A stretch of DNA of 64,000 nt from Flavisolibacter nicotianae. Its GTDB lineage: Bacteria > Bacteroidota > Bacteroidia > Chitinophagales > Chitinophagaceae. Shown in pieces: positions 10,101 through 18,060 of the stretch. Location of the stretch: positions 112,627-176,626 of the forward strand of contig NZ_RBCI01000011.1 in assembly GCF_003628535.1 (NCBI RefSeq), given 5' to 3'. Each line of letters opens with the position of its first letter. Within the stretch, counting starts at the first letter, position 1. The translations under genes and the position numbers were made by a program. Under the pieces are notes generated by a model that was given only the letters and a program-made list of their open reading frames with translations, searched no databases and was not told the DNA's origin.

Positions 10101-10984
10101 AGTTTGTGTGTTACTATGCCCCGCCTTTGCCAAGTCCTAGCTGTACCTATTTCGTCGGCATCGGCATGTCTGAGTACGAAGATACTACGCGCCGCCTCAA
10201 TGCCTCTGTGGAAGATATTCGCAGTGTAATAAAGAATATGCAGGCGCAGGATCCCAATTTCAAAGTGCTGGATACTCTGCTGAACACACGGTATTCACTT
10301 CGCAGGCAACTGATGCAGATCAAAGAAAAACTGATTCGAACATCAGCCAAAGACAAAGTGATATTCTGGTTAAGCGGCCACGGCTTGCTGTCCCCTGGAA
10401 ACTTAACCTGGCATTTCGCCGGCTACAATACCAATTTCGCCCATCCCGATACCAGCACAACGCTTACGTATGACGATCTTGAAGATTTATTTGAGGGCGT
10501 GCCCGCGCGGAAACGTTTAATCATGATAGACGCATGTCATGCAGGACAATCGTATTTCGATTATGCGGATACACAAGGCTATAAACAAAAAGAAAATGCC
10601 GCTGACGGACAGAAAGATCGTTCGGGGGACCCGCCCGTAAAGTCATCGTTTGAGATTATAGATGGGTTTTCAACTTTTATTCCTGATGATAGGTTCGAAA
10701 ATATAGACTATGAGGCATTTAAAATCATTACCCAAGCTTTTCCTGACTACAGCCAGAACGGCTCCGTAGTAATTACCGCCTCTCGCGGCGAACAAACGGC
10801 CAAAGAAGACAAATACAATGGCCTATTTACACGGTCGTTCCTCAAGATTTATGACCGTACACCGACTGGTACACTCACTGTATCAAGACTCGTCGATCAA
10901 TTGCTAGAAGAATTTAGGAATTCCGAATACCAGTCGCCTTCACTCAAAGCCTTCAATCCTGCATCCGACTGGATTCTGAAATAA
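7145..10984 (+). CDS. large secreted protein with C-terminal caspase domain
   Basis: A 1,279-residue protein with a signal peptide (MKWYVFLLLAWWCNQGAFAQ). The first 900 or so residues are a repetitive beta-strand-rich region with WD/propeller-like turns (SSDDHYALISDL, KFNSNYNKVLVCY), a plausible ligand-binding sensor. A short Ig-like segment (INGLPTLGYNGK region) precedes the caspase-fold domain at about 1,020-1,279. That domain carries H1079 in WLSGHG and C1131 in IDACHAGQS, an intact dyad. ITASRGEQTA near the end matches the usual caspase substrate-pocket strand. It is unlinked in reading frame to the smaller caspase gene but lies 565 bases downstream on the same strand. The propeller assignment is inference from sequence texture only. 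Confidence 0.85.
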   Translation: MKWYVFLLLAWWCNQGAFAQISFKKVKKLHLPIQDCKIHDVSSDDHYALISDLHRNQLYVYDLQSQETVYAAEHTPLPDHPRYAKFNSNYNKVLVCYTESDKPVIVYQLDFSVDSMRVRALKLPIKGNNLLFFRVFRNLLLFETRKTSLSPIQNLYAYNPETLTPYQDLDKLYSKTCNKKHRALCLVDEVKKVVYAVTEEKLQAGVIKGTITKLTQTTKGWRLGYNAPLNMLDVKKFADVSDLRIIPEYFLMEKGRQIIIVGNGGEGLYRQNTSKVLEVTVFNTQTRESTTQMWKGNALKLRLDSLFAKYGGLDLANALEGFSYQTKGYGQKYPMEKYGLQSDSIQLYEFRGAERDSFLNAVPISKLSLYGAGYARGRYKALSDSYYDYGENESAGGKLVFDYTNSAATPILLDNSPEVLQYNDVVQNLSSYQLIRNTPFDVVHDKPWRILHAFLSCQAQRTDTNQREVLPFSYNPSTSTIDTGWQDCDKGIIYIKTGGKQYTFARDTLIAQIAKLADLPHNALSIISEIRVGSFHYPIAHISAYFDKVSYVYLAWNVQIQQLVSFHRFYRKEDYGIWKRVDPKDSILFFCDERRGKENIGNLPATNSLKPYLSKNDTVDVLDLYAVNLLSGKLSILDTIQYHALQTTHMAIDWGNYGYEPNLGLAMYHIPGSFETTVVYDLINRRRLLHFETNYGSISGQMMPVLQKFLQRLLQLNQIKKEAVIELPLLSTLFDGDAFDKNPENVFRIDLEHKRVTVITQGQLVLMNLEGAELKNVRNYFYEGEYAYADFGRGMFASRIGFDDKVYKLYRLEDGKYLCTVYFDVSAVRFEDAFGNFASFSLYSSGSSAQNDAMLNRPDLFLKLLNNHDERFGIIYDRVVKLRQHKSQHAVQTGKMPEVRIVQTSDLKMLYRNSNKVRLTIQLLDSLRSIRKINIWINGLPTLGYNGKLVPMAIDSMYQTVVLTEGKNVIEVAVMNEAGVWGKRAKFVCYYAPPLPSPSCTYFVGIGMSEYEDTTRRLNASVEDIRSVIKNMQAQDPNFKVLDTLLNTRYSLRRQLMQIKEKLIRTSAKDKVIFWLSGHGLLSPGNLTWHFAGYNTNFAHPDTSTTLTYDDLEDLFEGVPARKRLIMIDACHAGQSYFDYADTQGYKQKENAADGQKDRSGDPPVKSSFEIIDGFSTFIPDDRFENIDYEAFKIITQAFPDYSQNGSVVITASRGEQTAKEDKYNGLFTRSFLKIYDRTPTGTLTVSRLVDQLLEEFRNSEYQSPSLKAFNPASDWILK

Positions 10985-11084
10985 ATCAAAAGCATTTTCG
11001 GTACATCAATTCGAGTGTTTTCTTCTACTTTACAGGTTAGACGACGTGGGCTGAATTCCTTGTCTGGTAGCTGCAAGAATTTTT

Positions 11085-11112
11085 AAAAAAGGCTCTAAAT
11101 TGAGCCTTTTTT
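11085..11112 (+). terminator. rho-independent terminator
   Basis: An 11-bp stem (AAAAAAGGCTC paired with GAGCCTTTTTT, loop of six) ends in a T-run, about 100 bases after the large caspase gene. It would terminate that transcript. Confidence 0.75.
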
Positions 11113-11368
11113 GTTGCGCTGTTTTGATTAAATTTGACGATAGTTCTTTTCATCCACTTCCTTCACTGTTGGCTAAAAGATGAGCGAAGTGCATTGGAAC
11201 TTACAGGTAAAATTTTCAAGCTGTTATGATCCGAGTTGGACCATGCCTTTCGACGATTACAGTTTTTAGTCGGACGCCACTGGCGACTATAATTCATGGT
11301 GAGTCATTCGGTGAGTCCAAGATATGAAAATATATAAGTCGGTGAAAGTCATCATATTACAAGGTACT

Positions 11369-11390
11369 TTCAAATCCTGTCTTCCCGACA
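11369..11390 (+). other. tRNA 3'-end fragment, probable attachment site
   Basis: TTCAAATCCTGTCTTCCCGA has the layout of a tRNA T-loop, T-stem 3' strand and acceptor 3' strand plus discriminator base. No matching T-stem 5' strand or body precedes it (the bases before it are GGTACT instead of ACAGG). The implied acceptor 5' strand would be CGGGAAG; a C1-G72 pair is typical of bacterial tRNA-Pro. A strong terminator follows at once, as after a real tRNA gene. This fits the 3' end left when an element integrates into a tRNA gene. Confidence 0.55.
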
Positions 11391-11394
11391 ACTA

Positions 11395-11433
11395 AACAAT
11401 AAAACCCGCTCCTATAGCGGGTTTTATTGTTTT
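11395..11433 (+). terminator. strong 16-bp terminator after tRNA fragment
   Basis: AACAATAAAACCCGCT (11395-11410) pairs perfectly with 11416-11431 around a CCTAT loop, followed by T residues. Symmetric A/T ends would let it work on both strands. It probably belonged to the original tRNA gene. Confidence 0.8.
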
Positions 11434-12309
11434 TCTGCCATAGGAGCAAAAACCATGAATTTCTATGAATGAAGATTTATAATATTAGTGAGGATGCCAA
11501 GAATTTGACTACGAAATTATTTTTTGAGGAATGTGCTATCAGCGATCCAAAAAGGAATACAGCGAATAGTAATTCTACTGTTTGATTACTACAAAAAGTA
11601 ACGAGCCTTGTTTTAAATAAATCTCTCTTGATCCAAAAGTTATTTAAATATGACTTTTGTAATTATAACTTCAGTCATTCTAACACTACATACTCGCTTC
11701 CTAATCTTTTTTAAAAGTATTCTTCCGTCTATTTGTGTTTAAAATAGATATTCCAGACTTTCATTACTCTTGCTGTAGTACGCCAGCGGCGATGGTGTTA
11801 AAAGGAACCTGGAAACCAGAAAATATCTAAAAACAACGACCAGCAATACCATAAAATGGGTAAAATTCCAGCCTGCGAAATTGTGTTGCAAGCGAGTGAC
11901 TGTATAGAAGCACACGTAGTGTCTACTGCGGGACGTGGCCCCCGGCCCTCTGCACAGGCGCTTTACGTTTCCTCAAAGGCAATACCTGTACAGATTTGAC
12001 CCAAGGAAATTTGAATCGGCGACGTTGCAAACCCGTTTGCTTCTTTTTTGCTCCTGCGTTTGAACGTTTTGACTAACAGAGAACGAATGCCTGAACAGCG
12101 TTTTCCCAGACCATACTATTTCTCTGCTGTTTTCCAGACATCAGGAAAAGGTTGCTGACTGCGGCCTTTTCCCTTTTTGTACTGATATCGCTGCCGAAGC
12201 ATCAGGTATGCACGCCGTCCTTTAGTTGTTTGCATTGGCAAAGCCCCGCCTTCTATCCCCGACAACTGTCATTTCATTATCTATATGTCAATGAATGGTG
12301 CCTGAATAC

Positions 12310-12435
12310 ATGTGCAAGTATCGAGAAAATCTGGGCGACTGCAGGGCATTTGCGGGGCGCCGCCTGCTGCTTCAAGACGGGTCGAAAAACATCTATCTGC
12401 TGAAAGTTTGTGACCTCCTACCTTTGCCAGATGGT
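12310..12435 (+). pseudogene. frame-shifted N-terminal part of the 12431-12751 gene
   Basis: ATG 12310 opens a frame reading MCKYRENLGDCRAFAGRRLL and ending CDLLPLPDG at TGA 12433-12435. The next frame continues at once with VEVICLDDTNKPEAIPDRFW. The joint CDLLPLPDG then VICLDDTNKP reads as one continuous domain, so a small deletion (2 bases, or 1 extra) near 12432 appears to have split a single gene. This is inference from continuity, without an alignment. Confidence 0.42.
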
Positions 12436-12751
12436 TGAAGTGATTTGCCTGGACGATACGAACAAGCCGGAAGCCATTCCTGACCGATTCTGGATAAAGG
12501 AAGGCGAGAAGGTTCACATCACGCTTGTTACCTTTCATCCGATGCAGGAAGGCGGCATCCAGGGCTGTGAATTGTACGAAAAGCCCCTGCCGCTGGAGTA
12601 CTGCGCCCCTTACAACTTCTGGAAATTAAGCCGGTTTGGCATCACGCCAGAGAACCTCGAAGCGCTGATTGAACTGATAAAGCAGTCCACGGAACTCAAT
12701 GACGTGGACATCCGGCACCTGATCGAAGAAACAGAACTACAGACGGTGTAG
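12431..12751 (+). CDS. small conserved-looking hypothetical protein
   Basis: A 106-residue acidic protein starting MVEVICLDDTNKPEAIPD, with KLSRFGITPENLEALIEL near the C-terminus. The texture resembles small Bacteroidota hypothetical proteins with an N-terminal beta domain and a DDTNKP-like turn, but no function is known. Upstream codons in another frame look like its missing N-terminus, so this may be the C-terminal half of a broken gene. An in-frame ATG at 12431 gives the start; no good ribosome site is seen. Confidence 0.5.
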   Translation: MVEVICLDDTNKPEAIPDRFWIKEGEKVHITLVTFHPMQEGGIQGCELYEKPLPLEYCAPYNFWKLSRFGITPENLEALIELIKQSTELNDVDIRHLIEETELQTV

Positions 12752-14159
12752 TTTGCCTCATGCGCCTGTTTGCAGCGGGCCATCAAGTAGAGATTACTGC
12801 GGCTGTATTGAAAGTTTATTCTGCGAAAACAAGCCACCGTTTATTCCAGGGAGCCTTCGGTGTGTCCGGTGTGTTCGCAGGAGCGCACAATTGGTCGCGG
12901 GTGAGGTTTTACTTCTTTACCGTTCCCTTGCAGGAAGACCAGTAGACCTTTTTATTGAAAGAACCGCTATAAACTGATTTGTCGTTGACTGGCTTGTTTG
13001 CTGCGGTTGGCGTTTTTCCTGCTTTGTTTATTCTGACGGCTTTGCAACCTGTGAATAAGGTGGGAAGCACCTATCCATGCGGACGCAAGGAGCTCTTTAT
13101 AAAATTGTAGACACAAGGCCTGTCGTTTCATCCACAGCCAAACAGCTGTTGGAGCAGGCTATTTTTACCGTATTCACGTCACTTCATTGCAGACGGCCTG
13201 CCGCCACCTTGCGCCTGTACGACTCAGACAGCTTGCTTCTCTTCTTTACAGATTGACCCTACGGTTCGCCGTTTGTATTCAGGGATAGGTTGCGTTTGCA
13301 GACTTGCAGCAGAGGCCACCTTCCACACAGGCCCAAATGCTAGTCTAAGGCTGCGTTGCAGTTGCTGAGGTATTTCCCTTTCGTTGTACTCAGGGTTTCC
13401 ACTCATGGCCCATTTTGCCCTTATTTCCCCTGTAAATTTCGTCTGCCAATCGGCGGTTGTTCGCCCCCGTTTTTTGATAGTTCAGCGAACCGCAAGGCAT
13501 CGCTGTTTTTGCGGCTTGTATTTTTGTGTGGTCAACAAATCCAGATCCTGAAAAACAATCGACCAAACAATCTTAAAAACCAAAACAAACTGTATCCGAA
13601 TCCTGTAAAAGCCCGTTTAGATCCGTATTGACTATGAAGATGATCCAATCCTTGAAAACCAAAGGCGTCCAAGTTGTCCAATGAAAACCGAACCCTGAAC
13701 CCAAAAACGCCTTCTCATCGATCCCCTCCCCACCAGGTGGGGATTTGTGTTTCCAAAAGGGTTTGTACCGTTGTTTTTCGCTTTGCCGATTTTCGTGAAG
13801 AAGGAGCAGGAGGATCCTATTGAACCCGGACACATTGCCGTTGACAGCAACGGGTCCAATTGTGTGAATCTCTCTCCGTCAACCACCGTTTCACGCAGGT
13901 GTCGAAAACCACCGGCAGCTTTTCTTCGTGGGTGTGCCGGCGCTTTTTTTGTGCTGCCGCTCGCCTCATTTTGACCCGGGCTGGGCAATTTGTCTTTCGA
14001 ACCTGCTGCTGCAGGGCCCCTGATGGCCGAACTGCTTTTTCCAAAATGGGCTTCGCCTTTTTCATAAGCCGGTGGTCGGCCCTGCCTGAAACTTTACGCT
14101 TGTCAATGCCATCCCCGTTTTTCTGATCTCTGCCCGGATGAATGCTGCCGGCACATTGT
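12752..14159. other. 1.4-kb region without convincing genes
   Basis: Several frames of 60-118 codons exist on both strands, but they overlap each other, lack family-like composition (many Cys, Arg and Trp runs) and have no good starts. There is one short inverted repeat around 13723-13742 (CCCCTCCCCACCAGGTGGGG). It looks like decayed sequence. Confidence 0.5.
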
Positions 14160-14384
14160 TTATTTCGTAAGGTTATTCATCCGATCCATCAATGCCCGGA
14201 CGGCCGTACAGGTCTTTGCCAGCATCTGCACTTCACAATCGATGAAGGCTGATTTGTATTGTTCGACGGCCCGTTTTTCCATAAGTCCCTGCACAGCCGT
14301 GATGCTTTCATTGGGAATGAACCGGATGCCCTGGAAGGGCCTGTTCCTGGTTTTCGTCCATATAACAATACGGTAATACGGCAC
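14160..14384 (-). CDS. small hypothetical protein
   Basis: A 74-residue basic protein (start MPYYRIVIWTKTRNRPFQGI) with alternating hydrophobic residues at the N-terminus and a likely C-terminal helix (CTAVRALMDRMNNLTK). The opening resembles small Chitinophagaceae proteins of unknown role that begin with YYRI-V-TK. No function is known. It faces away from the small membrane protein at 14475, sharing a 90-base AT-rich promoter region with it. Confidence 0.55.
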   Translation of the reverse strand: MPYYRIVIWTKTRNRPFQGIRFIPNESITAVQGLMEKRAVEQYKSAFIDCEVQMLAKTCTAVRALMDRMNNLTK

Positions 14385-14474
14385 GCCGCAAAGCTAAAAA
14401 TTTTAGCAATTGTATTTGTCAAATGCTAATTTTGGAAAAATTGCACTTTAGAGGAATCCGCTAAAACCTTTCCT

Positions 14475-14735
14475 ATGGCTAGCCTGCTTGTTGCCGTTGT
14501 ACTGCTTGTTCTGCTTGTGTTGCATTGCTACGGCAAGGGCGATCCTATTGAATGCATAGAAAAGGAGAAAGATATCATTGCGCAGCTTAGAGAAAAGTAC
14601 CAGGACGCATTGAAGTCGGGTGATAAGGGAAAGGCGTTTACCTATGGACGTGATTATTACTGCTATTTGCGAAACTCCAGCCAACTGAGCGCCTTTGACG
14701 AGCAGATCATCCTGAACGATCTAGGTGGATTGTAG
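14475..14735 (+). CDS. small single-pass membrane protein
   Basis: An 86-residue protein with one N-terminal membrane helix (MASLLVAVVLLVLLVLHCYG). A charged helix follows (KEKDIIAQLREKYQDALKSG), then a Tyr-rich segment (YGRDYYCYLRN). The helix could be a signal or an anchor. No family is recognised. It is divergent from the small gene at 14384. Confidence 0.55.
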   Translation: MASLLVAVVLLVLLVLHCYGKGDPIECIEKEKDIIAQLREKYQDALKSGDKGKAFTYGRDYYCYLRNSSQLSAFDEQIILNDLGGL

Positions 14736-15731
14736 CGCAAGTTGCTCTTTCGCTCTATCACTGGTGGTCGATGCCAGGTGATTTTTCTACTCCGGTCAAT
14801 AAAAAGCCGCTTTCATGCAAGAAGCGGCAACAAAGGCCACCCGTTTTGCTGTTATTTTTCCTAAAACGGTCGTGTCGTAACGGACATCGTTGCCTGATTT
14901 TTTTATCGCCCCTTCAGGGCTTTGCTTTTTTGTGTTTGGCTTCTGGCCGGGCTTGTGCACCGGGCTATTTATCGGCAGCCTTTCAGACCTCTTTTTTGTA
15001 AACGGTTGCCTGATACAAGTGGCGCAGATGATGGTGAGGCGGGATGGTCTGAAGCGGTGCCACCGCAGCCTTCGCAGTCACTGAAAGATGGTATTCATTT
15101 TCCTGTTCGCCGGCATATCTGACGATGGATGCCGGCTGTATATACTGCCGGGCCGTGGCGGGTGCTGCCGCCAATACGGATCGCTTCTATTCTACAACTC
15201 ATGTCTGCAAACCATCCATCATTTACAATCGTGGTATTGTATTACCGGTATCATGCAACCCAGTGGCTGCAATCAAAACTGTTTTCCAAAATACAGGCTG
15301 CCTTCAGGCTGTATTTCCAACGATGCGGAACCGGTACTTGCCGTAAAGACAAATGGCTGATCCAGGCAAAACCCCTGCAGACGAAAGCGAAGCCTGCGTT
15401 TGAGAAAGTCGCGGCAGCTCAACCTGCCTAAGCTTGTGTAAAGGTGCCCCGGGGGGCTGTTTACAAACCGGTTATCGCTGCCCTGTCTGCGCTGTTGACG
15501 ATTCTTTCGGACCTACTCTCAATTGGCATGGGCAATCAGCAGCCGGGAAACAGAGGCCTGTTAAGACAATTCTCCATCGGCCATACAGGTGTGCAAACTG
15601 AAAATGGTGTACGTGCCCGCTTTGCCATGGCAGGCCGGTTGAAAAGAAAGTGAAGGTCAGGCGTTCAATCCCTGCCACGGCTCAGCCTAACGTTGTGGAG
15701 CCATGCTCTCCCGAAATGTGTACCAAAGGGT
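14736..15731. other. 1.0-kb region without convincing genes
   Basis: Frames up to 100 codons (for example + strand 15129-15431) overlap others of similar quality, so none is called. It lies downstream of the response-regulator gene and contains a minus-strand terminator at 14801-14828. Confidence 0.45.
14801..14828 (-). terminator. minus-strand terminator, possibly of the kai operon
   Basis: On the minus strand GCCGCTT pairs with AAGCGGC, followed by TTTTTATT. The nearest upstream minus-strand gene is the response regulator 900 bases away, so it either ends a long operon tail or marks an uncalled transcript. Confidence 0.42.
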
Positions 15732-16127
15732 TCAGTCCAACAAGTTCAAAATGGCGTCTATCATTTCTTCATACCCTTTTTTTGAAATGGGTTTTGCGAT
15801 CACCAATGCAGCTCCTGCAGCCATGCTGTTGCTGACCAACTCTTCATCTGCATAGGTGGAGTAGATCACAACGGGAAGGTGAGAAAAGCGGGCCTCGGCT
15901 TTTAGCGCTGCGAGGGTCTGCAGGCCATTGCGCTTTGGCATGTTCTGATCAAGGACAATGACGTGCGGTAAATCCTGGCTCGTTGTATTTTCCAGGACGG
16001 TCAGCAATTCCTCGCCATTTTCCACCACGGGCATAATAACAATGTCCTGGCGGTGTGACAAAAAATCACAAAACAGTTTTTGGTCATCCGCATCGTCTTC
16101 TGCCAACAAGATTTTCCGAAAGGTCAT
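15732..16127 (-). CDS. CheY-like single-domain response regulator
   Basis: A 131-residue receiver domain with no output domain. The phosphoacceptor is D60 (VLDQNMP), with the acidic pair in LLAEDDADD and the conserved Lys in IAKPIS. It resembles the Rcp1 type that pairs with PAS or phytochrome kinases. It starts 8 bases after the histidine kinase stop and is the last gene of the kaiC operon, so that kinase is the obvious phosphodonor. Without an output domain it must act by binding a partner protein. Confidence 0.93.
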   Translation of the reverse strand: MTFRKILLAEDDADDQKLFCDFLSHRQDIVIMPVVENGEELLTVLENTTSQDLPHVIVLDQNMPKRNGLQTLAALKAEARFSHLPVVIYSTYADEELVSNSMAAGAALVIAKPISKKGYEEMIDAILNLLD

Positions 16128-16135
16128 AAACGGCG

Positions 16136-17434
16136 CTAAGATATGTTTTGTTTTACCGGTAAGATGATTTTGAACTGCGTGCCGGCGCCTTCGCTGCTGC
16201 TCGCCGTGATCAAACCATTGTGCTTCTCAATGATCTTTTTGGCAATGGCCAGCCCGATGCCGGTGCCTTCGTATTTATCCTTGGAATTGAGGCGTTCGAA
16301 GAGGGTGAAAATGTTCGAAAGGTATTTCTCATTGAAGCCGATCCCGTTATCGGCGACGGTGATCAGGCAATAAGGGCCATCAGCCGACTCCGGACTGTCA
16401 AATGAGCGTTGTCCGATTTGCCGGGACGTAACCGAAATAACAGGTGCCTGGCCGGGCTTTGAAAACTTCAGTGAATTGCTGATAATGTTCTGAAAGACCT
16501 GGCGTATCTGGCCCCTGTTGGCATCAATACAGGGCAACTGTCCTCTATCAACGATGGCACCTTTCTCCGCAATCACCAGTTCAAAATCTTCCAACAGTTC
16601 TTCGACAATTTCGTTCAAATCAATGCAGTCATGAGGAAGGTCGCTTGCAGAAAGTTTTGAGTAATTCAGGATGTCCAGGATCAGTGTCTTCATCCGTGAA
16701 GAAGAAACAATGATTTTTTCGAGGTATTTTCTTGACAGGGGCGTCAGTTCGATTCCATTCTCTTTTATGAGGTTGGAAAAGATCTGGATCTTGCGCAGGG
16801 GTTCCTGCAAATCATGGGAGGCCACCGAAGCAAACTGCTGCAGGTCGTGGTTGCTGGCTTCCAGGGCCTGGTTGATCTCTGCCAGTTGACTGTTGTTGTC
16901 GCGTAATTGTTTCTGCGTTGCCTTTTGTGCAGTGAGATCCGTGAGAATGATGCTCAGGGAAATTCCTTCCTGCAGTTCCAGTGTGGTTAACGACAGTTGC
17001 ACAGGCTTGCGGTCTTTACCGGCGATCAACAAAACCTCTCCTTTGCAATCATCCGTCCAGCAGGTTTTGAATAAGGCGTTGTAGTGCGGCATATTTTCCG
17101 GTGCGATGAAGGTGTCGAACGGAATACCAATGACATTGGAAAGCGGCAACTGCACCATCCGGGCAAACTGCGAATTGCAATAAAGGATCAATCCTTCGGG
17201 ATTTAGCGTCACGGCTCCTTCGGTCATTTTTTCAATGAACACACGATAGGTCTGGTCGGCATTTTTCAATGTGTACAACTGGTGGCCATTTTCGCTTTGC
17301 ACCACAAGGGCATCAACCTGCCCGGTGCGAATGGCTTCAATGGTATCATTGGCCTCCTCCAGCTGCTGGCGCAGTTCATCGATTTCCGCCTGGAGGATTT
17401 CCCTGGTTTGGTATTTCACGTCTTTATCTGCCAT
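16136..17434 (-). CDS. PAS-domain sensor histidine kinase
   Basis: A 432-residue soluble kinase. A short coiled coil at residues 8-36 (ILQAEIDELRQQLEEAND) precedes one PAS domain (about 60-175). The dimerisation domain carries H207 in SHDLQEPLRK. The ATPase domain shows the N box (NIISNSLKFS), G1 (DNGIGF) and G2 (GTGIGLAIAKKI). No membrane segment is present, so it acts in the cytoplasm. Its start overlaps the end of the upstream kaiB by 11 bases and the response regulator follows. This is an SasA-like position, but SasA has a KaiB-like sensor domain and this kinase has a PAS domain instead. Confidence 0.92.
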   Translation of the reverse strand: MADKDVKYQTREILQAEIDELRQQLEEANDTIEAIRTGQVDALVVQSENGHQLYTLKNADQTYRVFIEKMTEGAVTLNPEGLILYCNSQFARMVQLPLSNVIGIPFDTFIAPENMPHYNALFKTCWTDDCKGEVLLIAGKDRKPVQLSLTTLELQEGISLSIILTDLTAQKATQKQLRDNNSQLAEINQALEASNHDLQQFASVASHDLQEPLRKIQIFSNLIKENGIELTPLSRKYLEKIIVSSSRMKTLILDILNYSKLSASDLPHDCIDLNEIVEELLEDFELVIAEKGAIVDRGQLPCIDANRGQIRQVFQNIISNSLKFSKPGQAPVISVTSRQIGQRSFDSPESADGPYCLITVADNGIGFNEKYLSNIFTLFERLNSKDKYEGTGIGLAIAKKIIEKHNGLITASSSEGAGTQFKIILPVKQNIS

Positions 17435-17747
17435 GAAGATAAAAGCCTAATCCTTTTAATACTTTTTCTGTATCCGACATGTCGCCGATCAGCCTGCGTT
17501 CCGGCAAGGGCTGTCTCCTGATCAGCAGCGGTAGTGCAACCAGTTGTTCTTTTTCAGCAAGGGCCTGCTGTTGATATACATCGATGATCTCCAGCTGATA
17601 ATTTCCTTTCAGGTGATCCTCGCAAATCTGTTTGATGTTGGCAACCGCCCTCACCGAGTTGGGTGTTGCGCCGGTAATGAATAAATGGAGAACATATTCA
17701 TTCGTTCCGTTACTTGTACCATCGGCATGTTCTTCCTTTTTTTTCAT
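17424..17747 (-). CDS. kaiB: KaiB-like protein, second copy
   Basis: A 107-residue KaiB-family (thioredoxin-like, fold-switching) protein. The core YVLHLFITGATPNSVRAVAN and the later IIDVYQQ, LPLLIRRQPLPERRLIGD and KVLKGLGF match the family layout, including the proline-rich turn before the second half. The N-terminal 18 residues are a charged extension. It starts one base after the stop of the other kaiB and overlaps the kinase start. In cyanobacteria KaiB binds the CI ring of KaiC; the two copies here differ enough to have separate partners. Confidence 0.9.
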   Translation of the reverse strand: MKKKEEHADGTSNGTNEYVLHLFITGATPNSVRAVANIKQICEDHLKGNYQLEIIDVYQQQALAEKEQLVALPLLIRRQPLPERRLIGDMSDTEKVLKGLGFYLHGR

Positions 17748-17748
17748 G

Positions 17749-18060
17749 TTATTTCTTTACGGGACGTATGTTCAATCCTACCAGCACCTTTTCTTCATTG
17801 GACAAATCGCCAATGATCTTGCGGATGGGTACAGGAACTTTTCGTACCAGGGTAGGGATGGCCAGTATCTGATCGCCGGCGGCCAGTTGGGGGTGGATCA
17901 ATAAGTCAATGACTTCGATCTTGTATTCATCCTTCAAATGCTCTTCACAATACTTTTTCAGGTTCGCCAGTGCCATCACCGATTTGGGCGTGTTCCCGGC
18001 AATGTATAACCGCAGTTCCCACTTGTAGGTTTTCTTCACTGCTTTACTTCCTTTTGCCAT
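17749..18060 (-). CDS. kaiB: KaiB-like protein, first copy
   Basis: A 103-residue KaiB-family protein: [20 protein letters not shown], then [20 protein letters not shown] and [21 protein letters not shown] 18060 is preferred over 18069; either start lies inside the end of kaiC, so translation is probably coupled. A basic tail (RPVKK) ends the protein. The length matches classical KaiB (about 100 residues). Confidence 0.92.
   Translation of the reverse strand: MAKGSKAVKKTYKWELRLYIAGNTPKSVMALANLKKYCEEHLKDEYKIEVIDLLIHPQLAAGDQILAIPTLVRKVPVPIRKIIGDLSNEEKVLVGLNIRPVKK

Larger units (their letters stand above)
10985..12309. other. 1.3-kb gap: terminators, tRNA scar, no convincing gene
   Basis: Apart from the two terminators and the tRNA-like 3' end listed separately, no convincing gene is seen. 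A 38-codon ATG frame at 11469-11585 (MKIYNISEDAKNLTTKLF) is plausible in composition but unsupported. Base composition shifts from AT-rich to GC-rich across this stretch, near 11,800-12,000. Confidence 0.5.

Noticed and set aside
11041..11084. tRNA-like 3' end before the first terminator (GCTGAATTCCTTGTCTGGTA)
   Set aside because: Only a loose match to the T-loop, and the stem does not pair (GTGGG against CCTTG); no acceptor partner found.
13632..13988. 118-codon minus-strand frame in the gene-poor stretch
   Set aside because: Pro/Arg/Gly-rich with several overlapping rivals and no start signal.
15129..15431. 100-codon + strand frame
   Set aside because: Overlaps two other frames of equal quality; no family or ribosome site.
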